Shown one piece after another: positions 6,565 through 13,729 of a stretch of DNA of 18,631 nucleotides (positions are counted from its first letter, which is position 1; every line of letters starts with the position of its first letter). The position numbers and the translations under genes were made by a program. The stretch comes from an uncultured Mycoplasmatota bacterium (lineage in GTDB: Bacteria > Bacillota_I > Bacilli_A > RF39 > UBA660), in contig UQVR01000023.1 of NCBI GenBank assembly GCA_900544625.1, positions 1-18,631 of the forward strand, written 5' to 3'. The notes under the pieces are model-generated. The model made no database searches and was not told where the DNA came from. It saw only the letters and a list, made by a program, of their open reading frames with translations.

Positions 6565-7941
6565 TAACATATCTACAGGTTTATTATATTCTTCAATCAT
6601 TGGCAAATATATATTTTGTAATGAAATTATCCCCTGTTCACTTGTTGCTTCTGCTCTAAATGTTAAATTAGGTCCGGTATTGCTTGCTCTTACTAAAACC
6701 CATCCATTTGTATAAGTTATTCTAACACCATCAATATCATTAATTGGATAATTCTTCATTTTCGCATATGTTTTTACCTGTTCTACAACATTAAATTTTA
6801 TATTATCATCACTTGGAATCTTTATTTCTGGTGTAGAATAATATTTTGGAAAATCTTTTATCATCTTACTTAACTTTTCACTTGTCTTACTCATTATTTC
6901 AAGTAATCTTAAAGAAGCATATATTGCACTTGCGCAATCAGCATCACGATCTCTAAAATACAAGTGTCCAGAATATTCACCACCAAAAGGCAAATTTTCT
7001 TCATGCGTTTTAAATTCTGTATAAGATGCACCAGTTCGATACAATATTGCTTTTCCACCCCAAGCGTTAATCATATCTTCCATTACTTTAGAACATTTAA
7101 CATCATATAAAAATGTCTTATTAGATACTGTATTAAACATATCTTTAATATATAAAAGCATTAAAGATTCTATTGGCATTACTTCTCCATTTTCCATTAC
7201 CACACCAATTCTATCTCCATCACCATCATAAGCAACTCCAAAGTCTGCTCTATTTTCTTTAACAGCTTTTTGAAGTTGAACCATATTTTCTTTTACACAA
7301 GGATCTGGATGGTGATTTGGAAATGTTCCATCAGAAATATCATTGATATAAATTGGATTACAAAATGCATTATCAAATACTTTTCTTATTATATGACAAG
7401 TTGCACCATTTCCTGGGTCAATTACAACCTTTCTTTTATTTTTACCATACTTAATAGAAAATTTTAAGTATTCTAAATATTTATCAGTAATATTTGTATT
7501 AGTAATTTTTCCTTGACCATTTTTAAAATTTCCATCATAAGTATAATTTTTAAAATCTTCAATCATTTCTCCCCGAGCATTAATCATACCATCAAAAGAC
7601 ATTTTAAAACCATTATCATCTTTTGGATTATGTGAAGCTGTTACCATAATACCTGGCATTTGATTTAAATATCTAGCATAATAGTTCATAGGTGTCGTAG
7701 TATATCCTAAAGAAATAATGTTTATTCCACTAGAAACCAAACCTTTAATAAGGTTTTGAGTTAACGCTTCACTTGATAATCTATTATCATGAGAAACTAT
7801 ACAAGTATTTTTATTATATTTCTCTTGTAAATAAGAACCATAACTCTTACCTATTGTAAAAGCTACTTGTTCATTTATAGTTTTAGGATATGTTCCTCTA
7901 ATATCATAAGCTCTAAATATTTCTTCATTTATTGCTTCCAT
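6562..7941 (-). CDS. Phosphomannomutase/phosphoglucomutase (alpha-D-phosphohexomutase)
   Basis: The enzyme interconverts hexose 6-phosphate and hexose 1-phosphate through a phosphoserine, supplying sugar nucleotides for surface polysaccharide. All four family motifs are intact. FRAYDIRG opens the protein at 9-16. The catalytic loop is TASHNP, with phosphoserine S103. The magnesium loop is DGDGDR (239-244). The sugar-selecting loop is GEYSGH (321-326), whose E and S favour equatorial hydroxyls of glucose or mannose. The phosphate-binding RASNTGPNL is at 418-426. The length of 459 residues matches AlgC/ManB-type enzymes, with no signal peptide. The start is fixed by AAGGGTGAT three bases before the ATG. 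It is second in an operon, 16 bases after pnp. Mannose and glucose specificity cannot be told apart here. Confidence 0.95.
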   Translation of the reverse strand: MEAINEEIFRAYDIRGTYPKTINEQVAFTIGKSYGSYLQEKYNKNTCIVSHDNRLSSEALTQNLIKGLVSSGINIISLGYTTTPMNYYARYLNQMPGIMVTASHNPKDDNGFKMSFDGMINARGEMIEDFKNYTYDGNFKNGQGKITNTNITDKYLEYLKFSIKYGKNKRKVVIDPGNGATCHIIRKVFDNAFCNPIYINDISDGTFPNHHPDPCVKENMVQLQKAVKENRADFGVAYDGDGDRIGVVMENGEVMPIESLMLLYIKDMFNTVSNKTFLYDVKCSKVMEDMINAWGGKAILYRTGASYTEFKTHEENLPFGGEYSGHLYFRDRDADCASAIYASLRLLEIMSKTSEKLSKMIKDFPKYYSTPEIKIPSDDNIKFNVVEQVKTYAKMKNYPINDIDGVRITYTNGWVLVRASNTGPNLTFRAEATSEQGIISLQNIYLPMIEEYNKPVDML

Positions 7942-7957
7942 CTAATCACCCTTTTTT

Positions 7958-8695
7958 TTATTTTATTATGGCTTCAAGTGCTAATTTTATCATATTATTT
8001 AAAGAAGTTTGTCTTTCTTCAATAGATAAAACAACATCACTATATTTTGAATCAACTACTGTAGCTATTGCTGTTGCACTTCTTTTCATACTATTAGCTA
8101 CATGAATAAGACCAAAAGCCTCCATTTCTTCGCCTAATACTTCATATTCTTTTGGAATTCTAGAAAGGACTCTTTCAAAATCAATGTAAGGCCCAAAAAC
8201 ATCCATTGTAGTAAGCATTCCTTTATGTAATTTATCATTTAACCCAAGTTCATTTGCGGCCTTCACTACATTTTCATTTAAAGACTTATCAGCCATCACT
8301 ACTCTTTCTCTATAATTATTATAAGTATAAGCAAAATTTGATTCACTATATACACTTTCACTTAAAAGTATATCATTTATATTAGCTTTTGGACTAACAG
8401 CTCCACAAGTGCCAATTCTAATTATTTTTTCAACTCCAAAAAAATGAAATAACTCAAAAGAATAAATACCCATACTAGGCATACCCATTCCACTTCCCAT
8501 AACAGTAAGAGAAACACCTTTATAAGTTCCAGTAAAACCTAGCATATTCCTAACACTAGTTACACACTTTGCATTTTCTAAGAAATTGTCAGCAATATAT
8601 TTAGCACGCAAAGGATCTCCAGGCATTAAAACAAATTTTGCTATATCTTCTTTTTTTTCTACTTCAATATGAATTGGATTTTCAGCTAAAAACAT
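7958..8695 (-). CDS. deoD: Purine nucleoside phosphorylase, DeoD type
   Basis: The hexameric enzyme splits purine (deoxy)nucleosides with phosphate to base plus (deoxy)ribose 1-phosphate. Motifs seen are VLMPGDPLRAKYIA (phosphate loop), GMLGFTGTYKG, GSGMGMPSMGIYSFEL, IIRIGTCGA and the substrate loop GEEMEAF. The catalytic Asp of E. coli (D204) and its Arg (R217) match D218 and R231 counted from the upstream TTG, with the same 13-residue spacing. The frame opens with TTG at 8704 and ATG at 8701, but the ribosome-binding site TAAGG (8705-8709) abuts them. ATG at 8695, nine bases away, fits best and gives MFLAENPIHIEV. A weak -10 TAGAAT lies at 8722-8727. It is the first gene of an operon with the phosphohexomutase: the salvage product ribose 1-phosphate also needs a phosphomutase, but the partner looks hexose-specific. 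Confidence 0.95.
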   Translation of the reverse strand: MFLAENPIHIEVEKKEDIAKFVLMPGDPLRAKYIADNFLENAKCVTSVRNMLGFTGTYKGVSLTVMGSGMGMPSMGIYSFELFHFFGVEKIIRIGTCGAVSPKANINDILLSESVYSESNFAYTYNNYRERVVMADKSLNENVVKAANELGLNDKLHKGMLTTMDVFGPYIDFERVLSRIPKEYEVLGEEMEAFGLIHVANSMKRSATAIATVVDSKYSDVVLSIEERQTSLNNMIKLALEAIIK

Positions 8696-8729
8696 TTTCA
8701 TCAACCTTACTTTCTAAAATAATTCTATC

Positions 8730-8755
8730 AAAAAAAAGACTATTTTACTAGTCTA
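8730..8755 (-). terminator. Terminator of the membrane XRE regulator gene
   Basis: On the minus strand AGACTA and TAGTCT (plus 8749-8754 and 8737-8742) form a 6-bp stem with a 6-base loop, followed by a run of T. It lies downstream of the gene ending at 8792 and just before the likely pnp promoter. Confidence 0.7.
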
Positions 8756-8764
8756 TTTTAATAC

Positions 8765-8785
8765 TTTACAATTTAAAATTGTAAA
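8765..8785. repeat. Perfect 21-base palindrome
   Basis: TTTACAATTT (8765-8774) and AAATTGTAAA (8776-8785) are perfect arms around one A. It lies between the end of the XRE gene and its terminator. No T run follows on either strand, so it is not a terminator by itself. It could be an operator or a stabilising 3' hairpin. Confidence 0.5.
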
Positions 8786-8791
8786 ATGCTT

Positions 8792-9484
8792 TTAGTTACA
8801 TCCATCCCCAAGAATTAAAGGTATTTCGTGTAACTCAACTTTATCATCTAAAGTAATAGCTTTTATTTCTAAATAAAATGAATCATTTTTATAATTTTTA
8901 CAAGTATGTTCATAATCATCAACTTTAAACGAAAAATCCTTTAAAAATAAATCTATAGTTATTATTTTTCCATCTTCTGAATCATAAGAATTTATAACAT
9001 TTATAGTATCCTTTTCTTTTTCAAACAATGTACAACTTATTTTTTTATATTTAGGCAATTTTTTTTCTCCACAATAAGTTACATTATCAATATATATACT
9101 AGATTTATTTTTATTATATGCAATACTACCATATAAACCAAATTCTTCACACGCTGATGTAATAGTTTTTAATTTAAAAGAATCATTATTATGTTTCACT
9201 GAAATCACACCAATACCTATAATTATAAAAGATAATATTATAATAATTATAATAATTATATTTTTTTTCTTTTCCAAAGATTTTGCATTTAAAAATTCAT
9301 CTATTTTCAAATTGTTATCATTACAAATTTCTTTTAAAATAGCTATATCGGGAATATTTTTTCCATTTTCCCACTTACTTACTGCTTGTGGAGTAACTCC
9401 ATACTTTTCTGCAAATTCTTTTTGACTATATTTACCTTCTATCCTAATCTTCTTAATTAATTTACCTATTTTTTCTTGATCCAT
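8792..9484 (-). CDS. Membrane-anchored XRE-type regulator with an extracytoplasmic domain
   Basis: An N-terminal Cro/C1-type helix-turn-helix (about residues 8-62, YSQKEFAEKYGVTPQAVSKWENGKNIPD) should bind DNA in the cytoplasm. A single membrane helix (about 75-96) opens with nine consecutive isoleucines after KKK, which favours an N-in orientation. The remaining 134 residues would lie outside the membrane. They are predicted beta-rich and contain five cysteines (C112, C138, C151, C195, C229), which could form disulfides. I do not recognise this outer domain. The layout suggests a one-component sensor that reads an external signal and stays on the membrane. The ATG follows AAGGAAGTGAT by four bases. 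A divergent regulator gene starts 221 bases away. Confidence 0.85.
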   Translation of the reverse strand: MDQEKIGKLIKKIRIEGKYSQKEFAEKYGVTPQAVSKWENGKNIPDIAILKEICNDNNLKIDEFLNAKSLEKKKNIIIIIIIILSFIIIGIGVISVKHNNDSFKLKTITSACEEFGLYGSIAYNKNKSSIYIDNVTYCGEKKLPKYKKISCTLFEKEKDTINVINSYDSEDGKIITIDLFLKDFSFKVDDYEHTCKNYKNDSFYLEIKAITLDDKVELHEIPLILGDGCN

Positions 9485-9511
9485 TTACATCACTTCCTTT
9501 AAGATAATCAT

Positions 9512-9520
9512 ATTATAACA
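9512..9520 (-). promoter_or_regulatory. Extended -10 promoter of the membrane XRE regulator
   Basis: On the minus strand a perfect TATAAT (9512-9517) is preceded by TG one base upstream. No good -35 lies 17 bases further up (TAGTAG). An extended -10 can work without one. Confidence 0.6.
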
Positions 9521-9620
9521 TACCAAAATAAAAACTACTATAAAAGGTGGTAAATTTAAATTATTTTTCATCCTTATCTTTCAAAATTAAATATTAATTC
9601 ACTTCATAACTTAAGATTAT

Positions 9621-9653
9621 ACAATGTAATTAAGTTTCCAATTAATACATTGT
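9621..9653. repeat. Inverted repeat upstream of the 570-residue regulator gene
   Basis: ACAATGTA (9621-9628) and TACATTGT (9646-9653) are perfect arms. They extend inward by TTAA/TTAA after one bulged A, for 12 pairs in all. It lies six bases upstream of the promoter -35 at 9659. A second, 10-base palindrome CAATTAATTG (9663-9672) lies in the promoter spacer. No plus-strand gene precedes it, so an operator for one of the two flanking regulators is likelier than a terminator. Confidence 0.6.
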
Positions 9654-9658
9654 TTTTA

Positions 9659-9687
9659 ATGACAATTAATTGCTTATATAGTATAAT
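9659..9687 (+). promoter_or_regulatory. Promoter of the 570-residue HTH protein
   Basis: ATGACA (9659-9664), a 17-base spacer and a perfect TATAAT (9682-9687). Transcription should start near 9694, at the Shine-Dalgarno sequence AGGTGAT, giving a leader of about 12 bases. The distance from the -10 to the start codon equals that of yidD if yidD begins at ATA 3907. Confidence 0.75.
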
Positions 9688-9705
9688 ACAATTAGGTGAT
9701 TAGTT

Positions 9706-11418
9706 ATGACTTTCAAAGATTTATTAAATGAGTATTTAAAAGAATTTAACTGCAATTCTAAAAGACTATCAGAACTTACAAACATATCGCCATCAGTTAT
9801 AAGTAGATACCGTAGTGGTCAAAGAAGGCCAGAAATAAATAGCATTCAAACAGATAAAATTATTAATGCTATATTTGAATTGGGCAATAATAAATACAAA
9901 AAAGAAGATATTAAAAATAATATACTAAATTCTTTAAAAAAAGATGATTTTAATTATGAAAATTTTAGTAAAAATTTAAACGATTTAATTAATATATTAA
10001 AGATTAATTTAAAAGACATGTCAAAATACACTCTATACGATTCATCACACATATCAAGAATAAGGTACGGAAAAACCAAACCGAGTGAACCAATTGAATT
10101 TTCAAAAAAAACAACCAACTACATTATAAATAAATATAATTCTGAAGAAGACATAAAAAAAATATCTATTCTTCTAGATATTAAAGATTTAAATATTAAT
10201 AATCTATACAAGCATATATTAACTTTCCTAACAAACAGCAATAACAAAACAGATGATAAAATCGAAATTTTTCTAACAAATTTAGATAAATTCAATTTAA
10301 ATGATTATATTAAAGCAATTAAATTTGATGAACTAAAAATCCCTAACGTTCCCTTTTATATTACCAAAACTAAAAGTTATTATGGAATTGAAGAAATGAA
10401 AAAAGGAGAACTAGACTTTTTTAAGGGAACGGTATTAACTAAAAATAATGAAGTTTTTATGTGTAGTGACATGCCCATGGAAGATATGGCAAAAGACGTG
10501 GAATTTGGAAAAAAATGGATGTTTGGAATTGCTTGTATGTTGAAAAAAGGAATTCATTTAGATATTATTCACAACTTAGATCGTCCTTTTAACGAAATGA
10601 TGTTAGGATTAGAAAGTTGGATTCCAATATATATGACAGGTCAAATTACTCCTTATTACTTTAAAGATATTAAAACAAATATCTATCAAAATCTAACATA
10701 TACATCACAAACATTAGCACTCTCAGGAGAATCAATAAATGGTCACCACAATAAAGGAAAATATTATTTAACTAATAATAAAAAAGAGGTAGAATATTAT
10801 CAAGAAAAAGCAAAAAATTTACTAAAAAAAGCTACACCTTTAATGGATATTTATAAAAATGAAAACATTGATTCATACAATAATTTTTTAAAAAAATACT
10901 ATGAAATGTTTGAACCACGAACAAGGTTTTTATCTAGTCTTCCTCTTTTTACAATCAGTGATACCCTACTTACTTCTATTTTAAAAAGAAATAAACTAAA
11001 AAAAAGTGACATAGATACTATCTTAAATTATAAAAATGAATGTTATATAAACTATACTAATATTTTAAATACTTCATCTATAACAGATAATATTCATATA
11101 TTAACAAAAGAAGAATTTAAAAACTCTCCTTCTAATCTCTTACTTTCAGATATTTTTTATAATAAAAGAATTACTTATACATACGAAGAATATTTATCCC
11201 ACCTAAAAGAAACAGAAACTTTTTCTAAGAAGAACCATAATTACAAATTAAATAAATTATCATCACTTACATTTAAAAATATAACAGTTACAATAGTAAA
11301 CAAAAAATTTGTTATTATATCTAAAGAAGAAAACCCAACCATTCATTTTATTATAAGACATCCAAAACTAGTAAATGCTATTAGCAATTTTAAACCAATA
11401 GTAAAAGAAACAAACTAA
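9706..11418 (+). CDS. 570-residue protein with two HTH-like segments and a large unassigned C-terminal region
   Basis: The N-terminus has an XRE-like helix-turn-helix (about 17-42, SKRLSELTNISPSVISRYRSGQRRP). A second, similar segment (about 101-127, KDMSKYTLYDSSHISRIRYGKTKP) shares the S-x-I-S-R-x-R-x-G pattern, suggesting a duplicated DNA-binding unit. The rest has no motif I can name. A conserved-looking core runs about 281-320 (HLDIIHNLDRPFNEMMLGLE, then PIYMTGQITPYY). It is followed by GESINGHH and a helical KYYLT...EVEYYQEKAKNLL stretch, and the C-terminus has IHFIIRHPKL. I believe similar proteins occur in gut Firmicutes as unnamed HTH regulators, but cannot verify this. There is no signal peptide or membrane helix, so it is probably a cytoplasmic regulator with a ligand-sensing region. 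The ATG follows AGGTGAT by five bases. Confidence 0.8.
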   Translation: MTFKDLLNEYLKEFNCNSKRLSELTNISPSVISRYRSGQRRPEINSIQTDKIINAIFELGNNKYKKEDIKNNILNSLKKDDFNYENFSKNLNDLINILKINLKDMSKYTLYDSSHISRIRYGKTKPSEPIEFSKKTTNYIINKYNSEEDIKKISILLDIKDLNINNLYKHILTFLTNSNNKTDDKIEIFLTNLDKFNLNDYIKAIKFDELKIPNVPFYITKTKSYYGIEEMKKGELDFFKGTVLTKNNEVFMCSDMPMEDMAKDVEFGKKWMFGIACMLKKGIHLDIIHNLDRPFNEMMLGLESWIPIYMTGQITPYYFKDIKTNIYQNLTYTSQTLALSGESINGHHNKGKYYLTNNKKEVEYYQEKAKNLLKKATPLMDIYKNENIDSYNNFLKKYYEMFEPRTRFLSSLPLFTISDTLLTSILKRNKLKKSDIDTILNYKNECYINYTNILNTSSITDNIHILTKEEFKNSPSNLLLSDIFYNKRITYTYEEYLSHLKETETFSKKNHNYKLNKLSSLTFKNITVTIVNKKFVIISKEENPTIHFIIRHPKLVNAISNFKPIVKETN

Positions 11419-11446
11419 AAAGCTGAAAAAATCAGCTTTTTAGTTT
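11412..11446. terminator. Bidirectional terminator spanning both convergent stop codons
   Basis: AAACTAAAAAGCTGA (11412-11426) and TCAGCTTTTTAGTTT (11432-11446) form a perfect 15-bp stem with a 5-base loop. The TAA of the HTH protein (11416-11418) and the TAA of the CapA-like gene (11440-11442) both lie within the stem. T runs occur on both strands. Confidence 0.9.
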
Positions 11447-12672
11447 GCTCTAGAACCTATCGGAGCTATATTTAAATCTTGCCCTAAAGATTTAAGTACA
11501 CCTGTATATTTATTATAAATCCTTTCATAATCTTTTAAATAACTATCATCAGTCATTTTACTAAATGGAATAACAGTATGTCCTGTATGAACTGGAGTTG
11601 TAACTGGATTACCATTATATTTTGTAAATATTAATTCCCCACCTAAATTATCAAAAGTCATATTTACTTCATTATCTTTAGAAACAGTTTTAGTTATATC
11701 TAAAGTTGCCATAAAACCAATAAGCTTATTCCAATCTCCATTAGACCCACCATATTGATTTGATATGAAATTACCCAAAGAATACATTACAATAGTATCT
11801 CCAATTTTAGTTATTGGTTGCAAAATATGAGGATGATTGCCAATTACAATATCAACACCTAGAGATGATAAATACTCAGCAATTTCTTTTTCCTCATCAT
11901 TTGGCATATTAATATATTCAATCCCCCAGTGCATTGCAACAATTAAAACATCTACTTTATCACGAACAGCTTCAATATCTTTTTTTACTTGCTCTTTATC
12001 ATATTTATTCAAAAGATAACTCTTTCCTGCCGGAACATTTAATCCATTGGTTATTGTGGTATATGATAACATCGTATAAGTTATGTTATTTTTTTCTTTT
12101 ATAATAAAATTATTTCTATCAGTCTCTGAATCACTCATACCACTATATAAAATATCAGTAGTTTTAAAATATTTAACAGTATTTAAAATACCTTTTTCAC
12201 CTTTATCAAGAGAATGATTAGATGCTAAAGATACAGTATTAAAGCCAACTGCTCGCATGGCATCTACATAAGCACTCGGCGTATAAAACATCGGATAACC
12301 AGAATAAGCAATTGAGTCATCTCCAGTTGGAGTTTCTTGATTATAATAAGCAATATCATAATCTTTAACAATATCTTTTACATACTTAACAGCATCTGTA
12401 AAATCATAAACACCATTTTTATAATAATTTCTATAAATAACACTATGAATTAAACCATCCCCAGTTGCAAGCAATTTTAATTTATAAACTTGTTCTTTAT
12501 TTTCACTTGGTTTATTATTGTTAACTTTAGTATTTCCATTTACATCACTAATGCCATTACCAAAGAAATGATTATATCCATAATAAGTTAAATAACTAAC
12601 TAAAGCTACTAAAATAATACTTAAGAAAAACTTAAATATATTTTTTTTAAATTTTCTTTTTCTTCTTGCCAT
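11440..12672 (-). CDS. CapA/PgsA-family metallophosphatase-like protein, membrane-anchored
   Basis: A basic N-terminus (MARRKRKFKK) and one membrane helix (about 13-33) put the catalytic domain outside the cell. The CapA-type calcineurin-like fold shows its metal and phosphate motifs in order: LLATGDGLIH (67-76), NQETP (111-115), SLASNHSLDKG (148-158), AMHWGIEY (246-253), IGNHPHILQPI (277-287) and YSLGNF (297-302). Some family members take part in poly-gamma-glutamate capsule synthesis. No capB/capC ligase or transporter genes are nearby, so a role in capsule is not supported here. The ATG is two bases after the stop of the HIT gene and its AAAGGA site lies inside it, so the two genes are coupled. 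410 residues is normal. Confidence 0.9.
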   Translation of the reverse strand: MARRKRKFKKNIFKFFLSIILVALVSYLTYYGYNHFFGNGISDVNGNTKVNNNKPSENKEQVYKLKLLATGDGLIHSVIYRNYYKNGVYDFTDAVKYVKDIVKDYDIAYYNQETPTGDDSIAYSGYPMFYTPSAYVDAMRAVGFNTVSLASNHSLDKGEKGILNTVKYFKTTDILYSGMSDSETDRNNFIIKEKNNITYTMLSYTTITNGLNVPAGKSYLLNKYDKEQVKKDIEAVRDKVDVLIVAMHWGIEYINMPNDEEKEIAEYLSSLGVDIVIGNHPHILQPITKIGDTIVMYSLGNFISNQYGGSNGDWNKLIGFMATLDITKTVSKDNEVNMTFDNLGGELIFTKYNGNPVTTPVHTGHTVIPFSKMTDDSYLKDYERIYNKYTGVLKSLGQDLNIAPIGSRAN

Positions 12673-12674
12673 AA

Positions 12675-13046
12675 CTAATCCTTTAATAAATTATATACTT
12701 CATCTTTATCTAAATTATGCGTTTTATGCATAAAATCAGGGAGCAAATGTAAATGTATATGTTTAATAGCTTGAGAGTCGCCATAATTAATTAAAAATGT
12801 TGATGCACACTTATCAAGTTTAAACATTAATTCTTTAGTAAATTTCTTACCAACATTAATCATTTTAATTAAAACCTCATTAGGTATTTCATAAATATCT
12901 TCAAAGTGTTCCTTTGGAATAACTAAAGTATGTCCATCTGTATCTGGAAAAGCATCAAGCATAACAAGTATATCATCATCTTCATATAATATTTTTGAAG
13001 GAATTTCCTTTCTTACAATTTTACAAAATAAACAATCATCTTTCAT
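12675..13046 (-). CDS. HIT family hydrolase (Hint-like nucleotide phosphoramidase/hydrolase)
   Basis: The catalytic histidine triad IKHIHLHLLP is present, with H96, H98 and H100. The N-terminal CLFCKI (C5, C8) fits the zinc-binding form of the family, probably with H47 in PKEHF. The fold segments IPSKILYEDDDILVMLDAFP and GHTLVIPKEH are typical. Such enzymes hydrolyse nucleoside phosphoramidates or dinucleotides, and the exact substrate is not predictable. 123 residues is slightly short of the usual 135-145, mainly at the C-terminus. It has its own promoter and is translationally coupled to the CapA-like gene. The start follows GGTGAG. It is divergent from cotE. Confidence 0.95.
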   Translation of the reverse strand: MKDDCLFCKIVRKEIPSKILYEDDDILVMLDAFPDTDGHTLVIPKEHFEDIYEIPNEVLIKMINVGKKFTKELMFKLDKCASTFLINYGDSQAIKHIHLHLLPDFMHKTHNLDKDEVYNLLKD

Positions 13047-13064
13047 TTTAATCTCACCATAATA

Positions 13065-13094
13065 AGTATACCAAATCCTGTGTACTTTTGTAAA
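13065..13094 (-). promoter_or_regulatory. Promoter of the HIT/CapA-like operon
   Basis: On the minus strand TTTACA (13089-13094), an 18-base spacer and TATACT (13065-13070), with TG one base before the -10. The -35 lies inside the control region of divergent cotE. Confidence 0.7.
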
Positions 13095-13110
13095 GTAAAT
13101 GCATATACTT
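13082..13110 (+). promoter_or_regulatory. Candidate cotE promoter, possibly for a sporulation sigma factor
   Basis: GTAC (13082-13085), a 16-base gap and CATATACTT (13102-13110) resemble sigma-K promoters (AC then CATAnnnTA) with one mismatch in the -10. The same -10 fits sigma-E (CATACAnT) with one mismatch. TATACT (13104-13109) is also an acceptable vegetative -10, but its -35 (TGTACT) is poor. The CATA start of the -10 and the spore-coat product make a sporulation promoter reasonable, though unproven. Confidence 0.45.
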
Positions 13111-13129
13111 AATTAGGAGCGTGATTAAT

Positions 13130-13663
13130 TTGTCTAGTTTTAAAGAAATAGTTACTAAAGCAGTTATTGGTAAAGCAAAAAAAACTAACAGTAATTCTTT
13201 TACATTAACTCCCGAAGAAATACCAAACACAGTCCTTGGTTGTTGGGTTATAAATCATTCATTTAATGGTGTAAAAGGCACTAATGGTAGCGTTACAATA
13301 AATGGTAATTTTGATGTAAATGTATGGTATTCATATGATGCTGATAAAAAAACTGCTGTTACAACAAAGAAATTTAGTTATACAGATAATCTAAATGTAC
13401 CACTTCGAAATGATGCTAATATGGATGGTGCTAGTGAAATTATTGTTAGATGTTTAAAACAACCAACCGTATCAAATGTAAAATGTGAAAATGGAAATGT
13501 CTATTTAGATATTGAAAAAGAAATGGGAGTAGAAATCATCGGAGATGCTAAAGTAAAAATTAGTGTTGAAGATGATTACGACGATTACGATGAAATTGTT
13601 GATGAAGAAGAAGTTAATGAAGTAATAGATAATGTTGATGAAAATTACTTAGATAATAATTAG
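13130..13663 (+). CDS. cotE: Outer spore coat protein CotE family
   Basis: CotE directs assembly of the outer coat of Bacillus endospores. The match runs along the whole core: FKEIVTKAVIGKAKK, then PNTVLGCWVINH, NGNFDVNVWYSYDADKKTAV, and the later EIIVRCLKQP and EIIGDAKVKISVE segments. The C-terminus is acidic (DDYDDYDEIVDEEEVNEVID), as in Bacillus CotE. An in-frame GTG at 13121 lies inside the Shine-Dalgarno sequence AGGAGCGTGAT (13115-13125). The TTG at 13130, four bases after it, is the better start and gives MSSFKEIV. No other sporulation gene lies in the window. The finding implies that the organism, or a recent ancestor, makes spores or has reused the protein. Confidence 0.92.
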   Translation: MSSFKEIVTKAVIGKAKKTNSNSFTLTPEEIPNTVLGCWVINHSFNGVKGTNGSVTINGNFDVNVWYSYDADKKTAVTTKKFSYTDNLNVPLRNDANMDGASEIIVRCLKQPTVSNVKCENGNVYLDIEKEMGVEIIGDAKVKISVEDDYDDYDEIVDEEEVNEVIDNVDENYLDNN

Positions 13664-13666
13664 AAT

Positions 13667-13697
13667 AAATCACCTAGAAAAAAGGTGATTTTATTTT
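13667..13697. terminator. Terminator of cotE, possibly bidirectional
   Basis: AAATCACCT (13667-13675) pairs with AGGTGATTT (13683-13691) across a 7-base loop, followed by TATTTT on the plus strand. On the minus strand the same stem follows the DUF1016 gene, with a poorer T run. Confidence 0.8.
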
Positions 13698-13729
13698 GTA
13701 AGTAATATTTTTTAATCACTTTTATTTTT

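Noticed and set aside
7270..7467. Plus-strand 65-codon frame within the phosphohexomutase gene
   Set aside because: It lies opposite conserved coding sequence and has no Shine-Dalgarno site or recognisable product.
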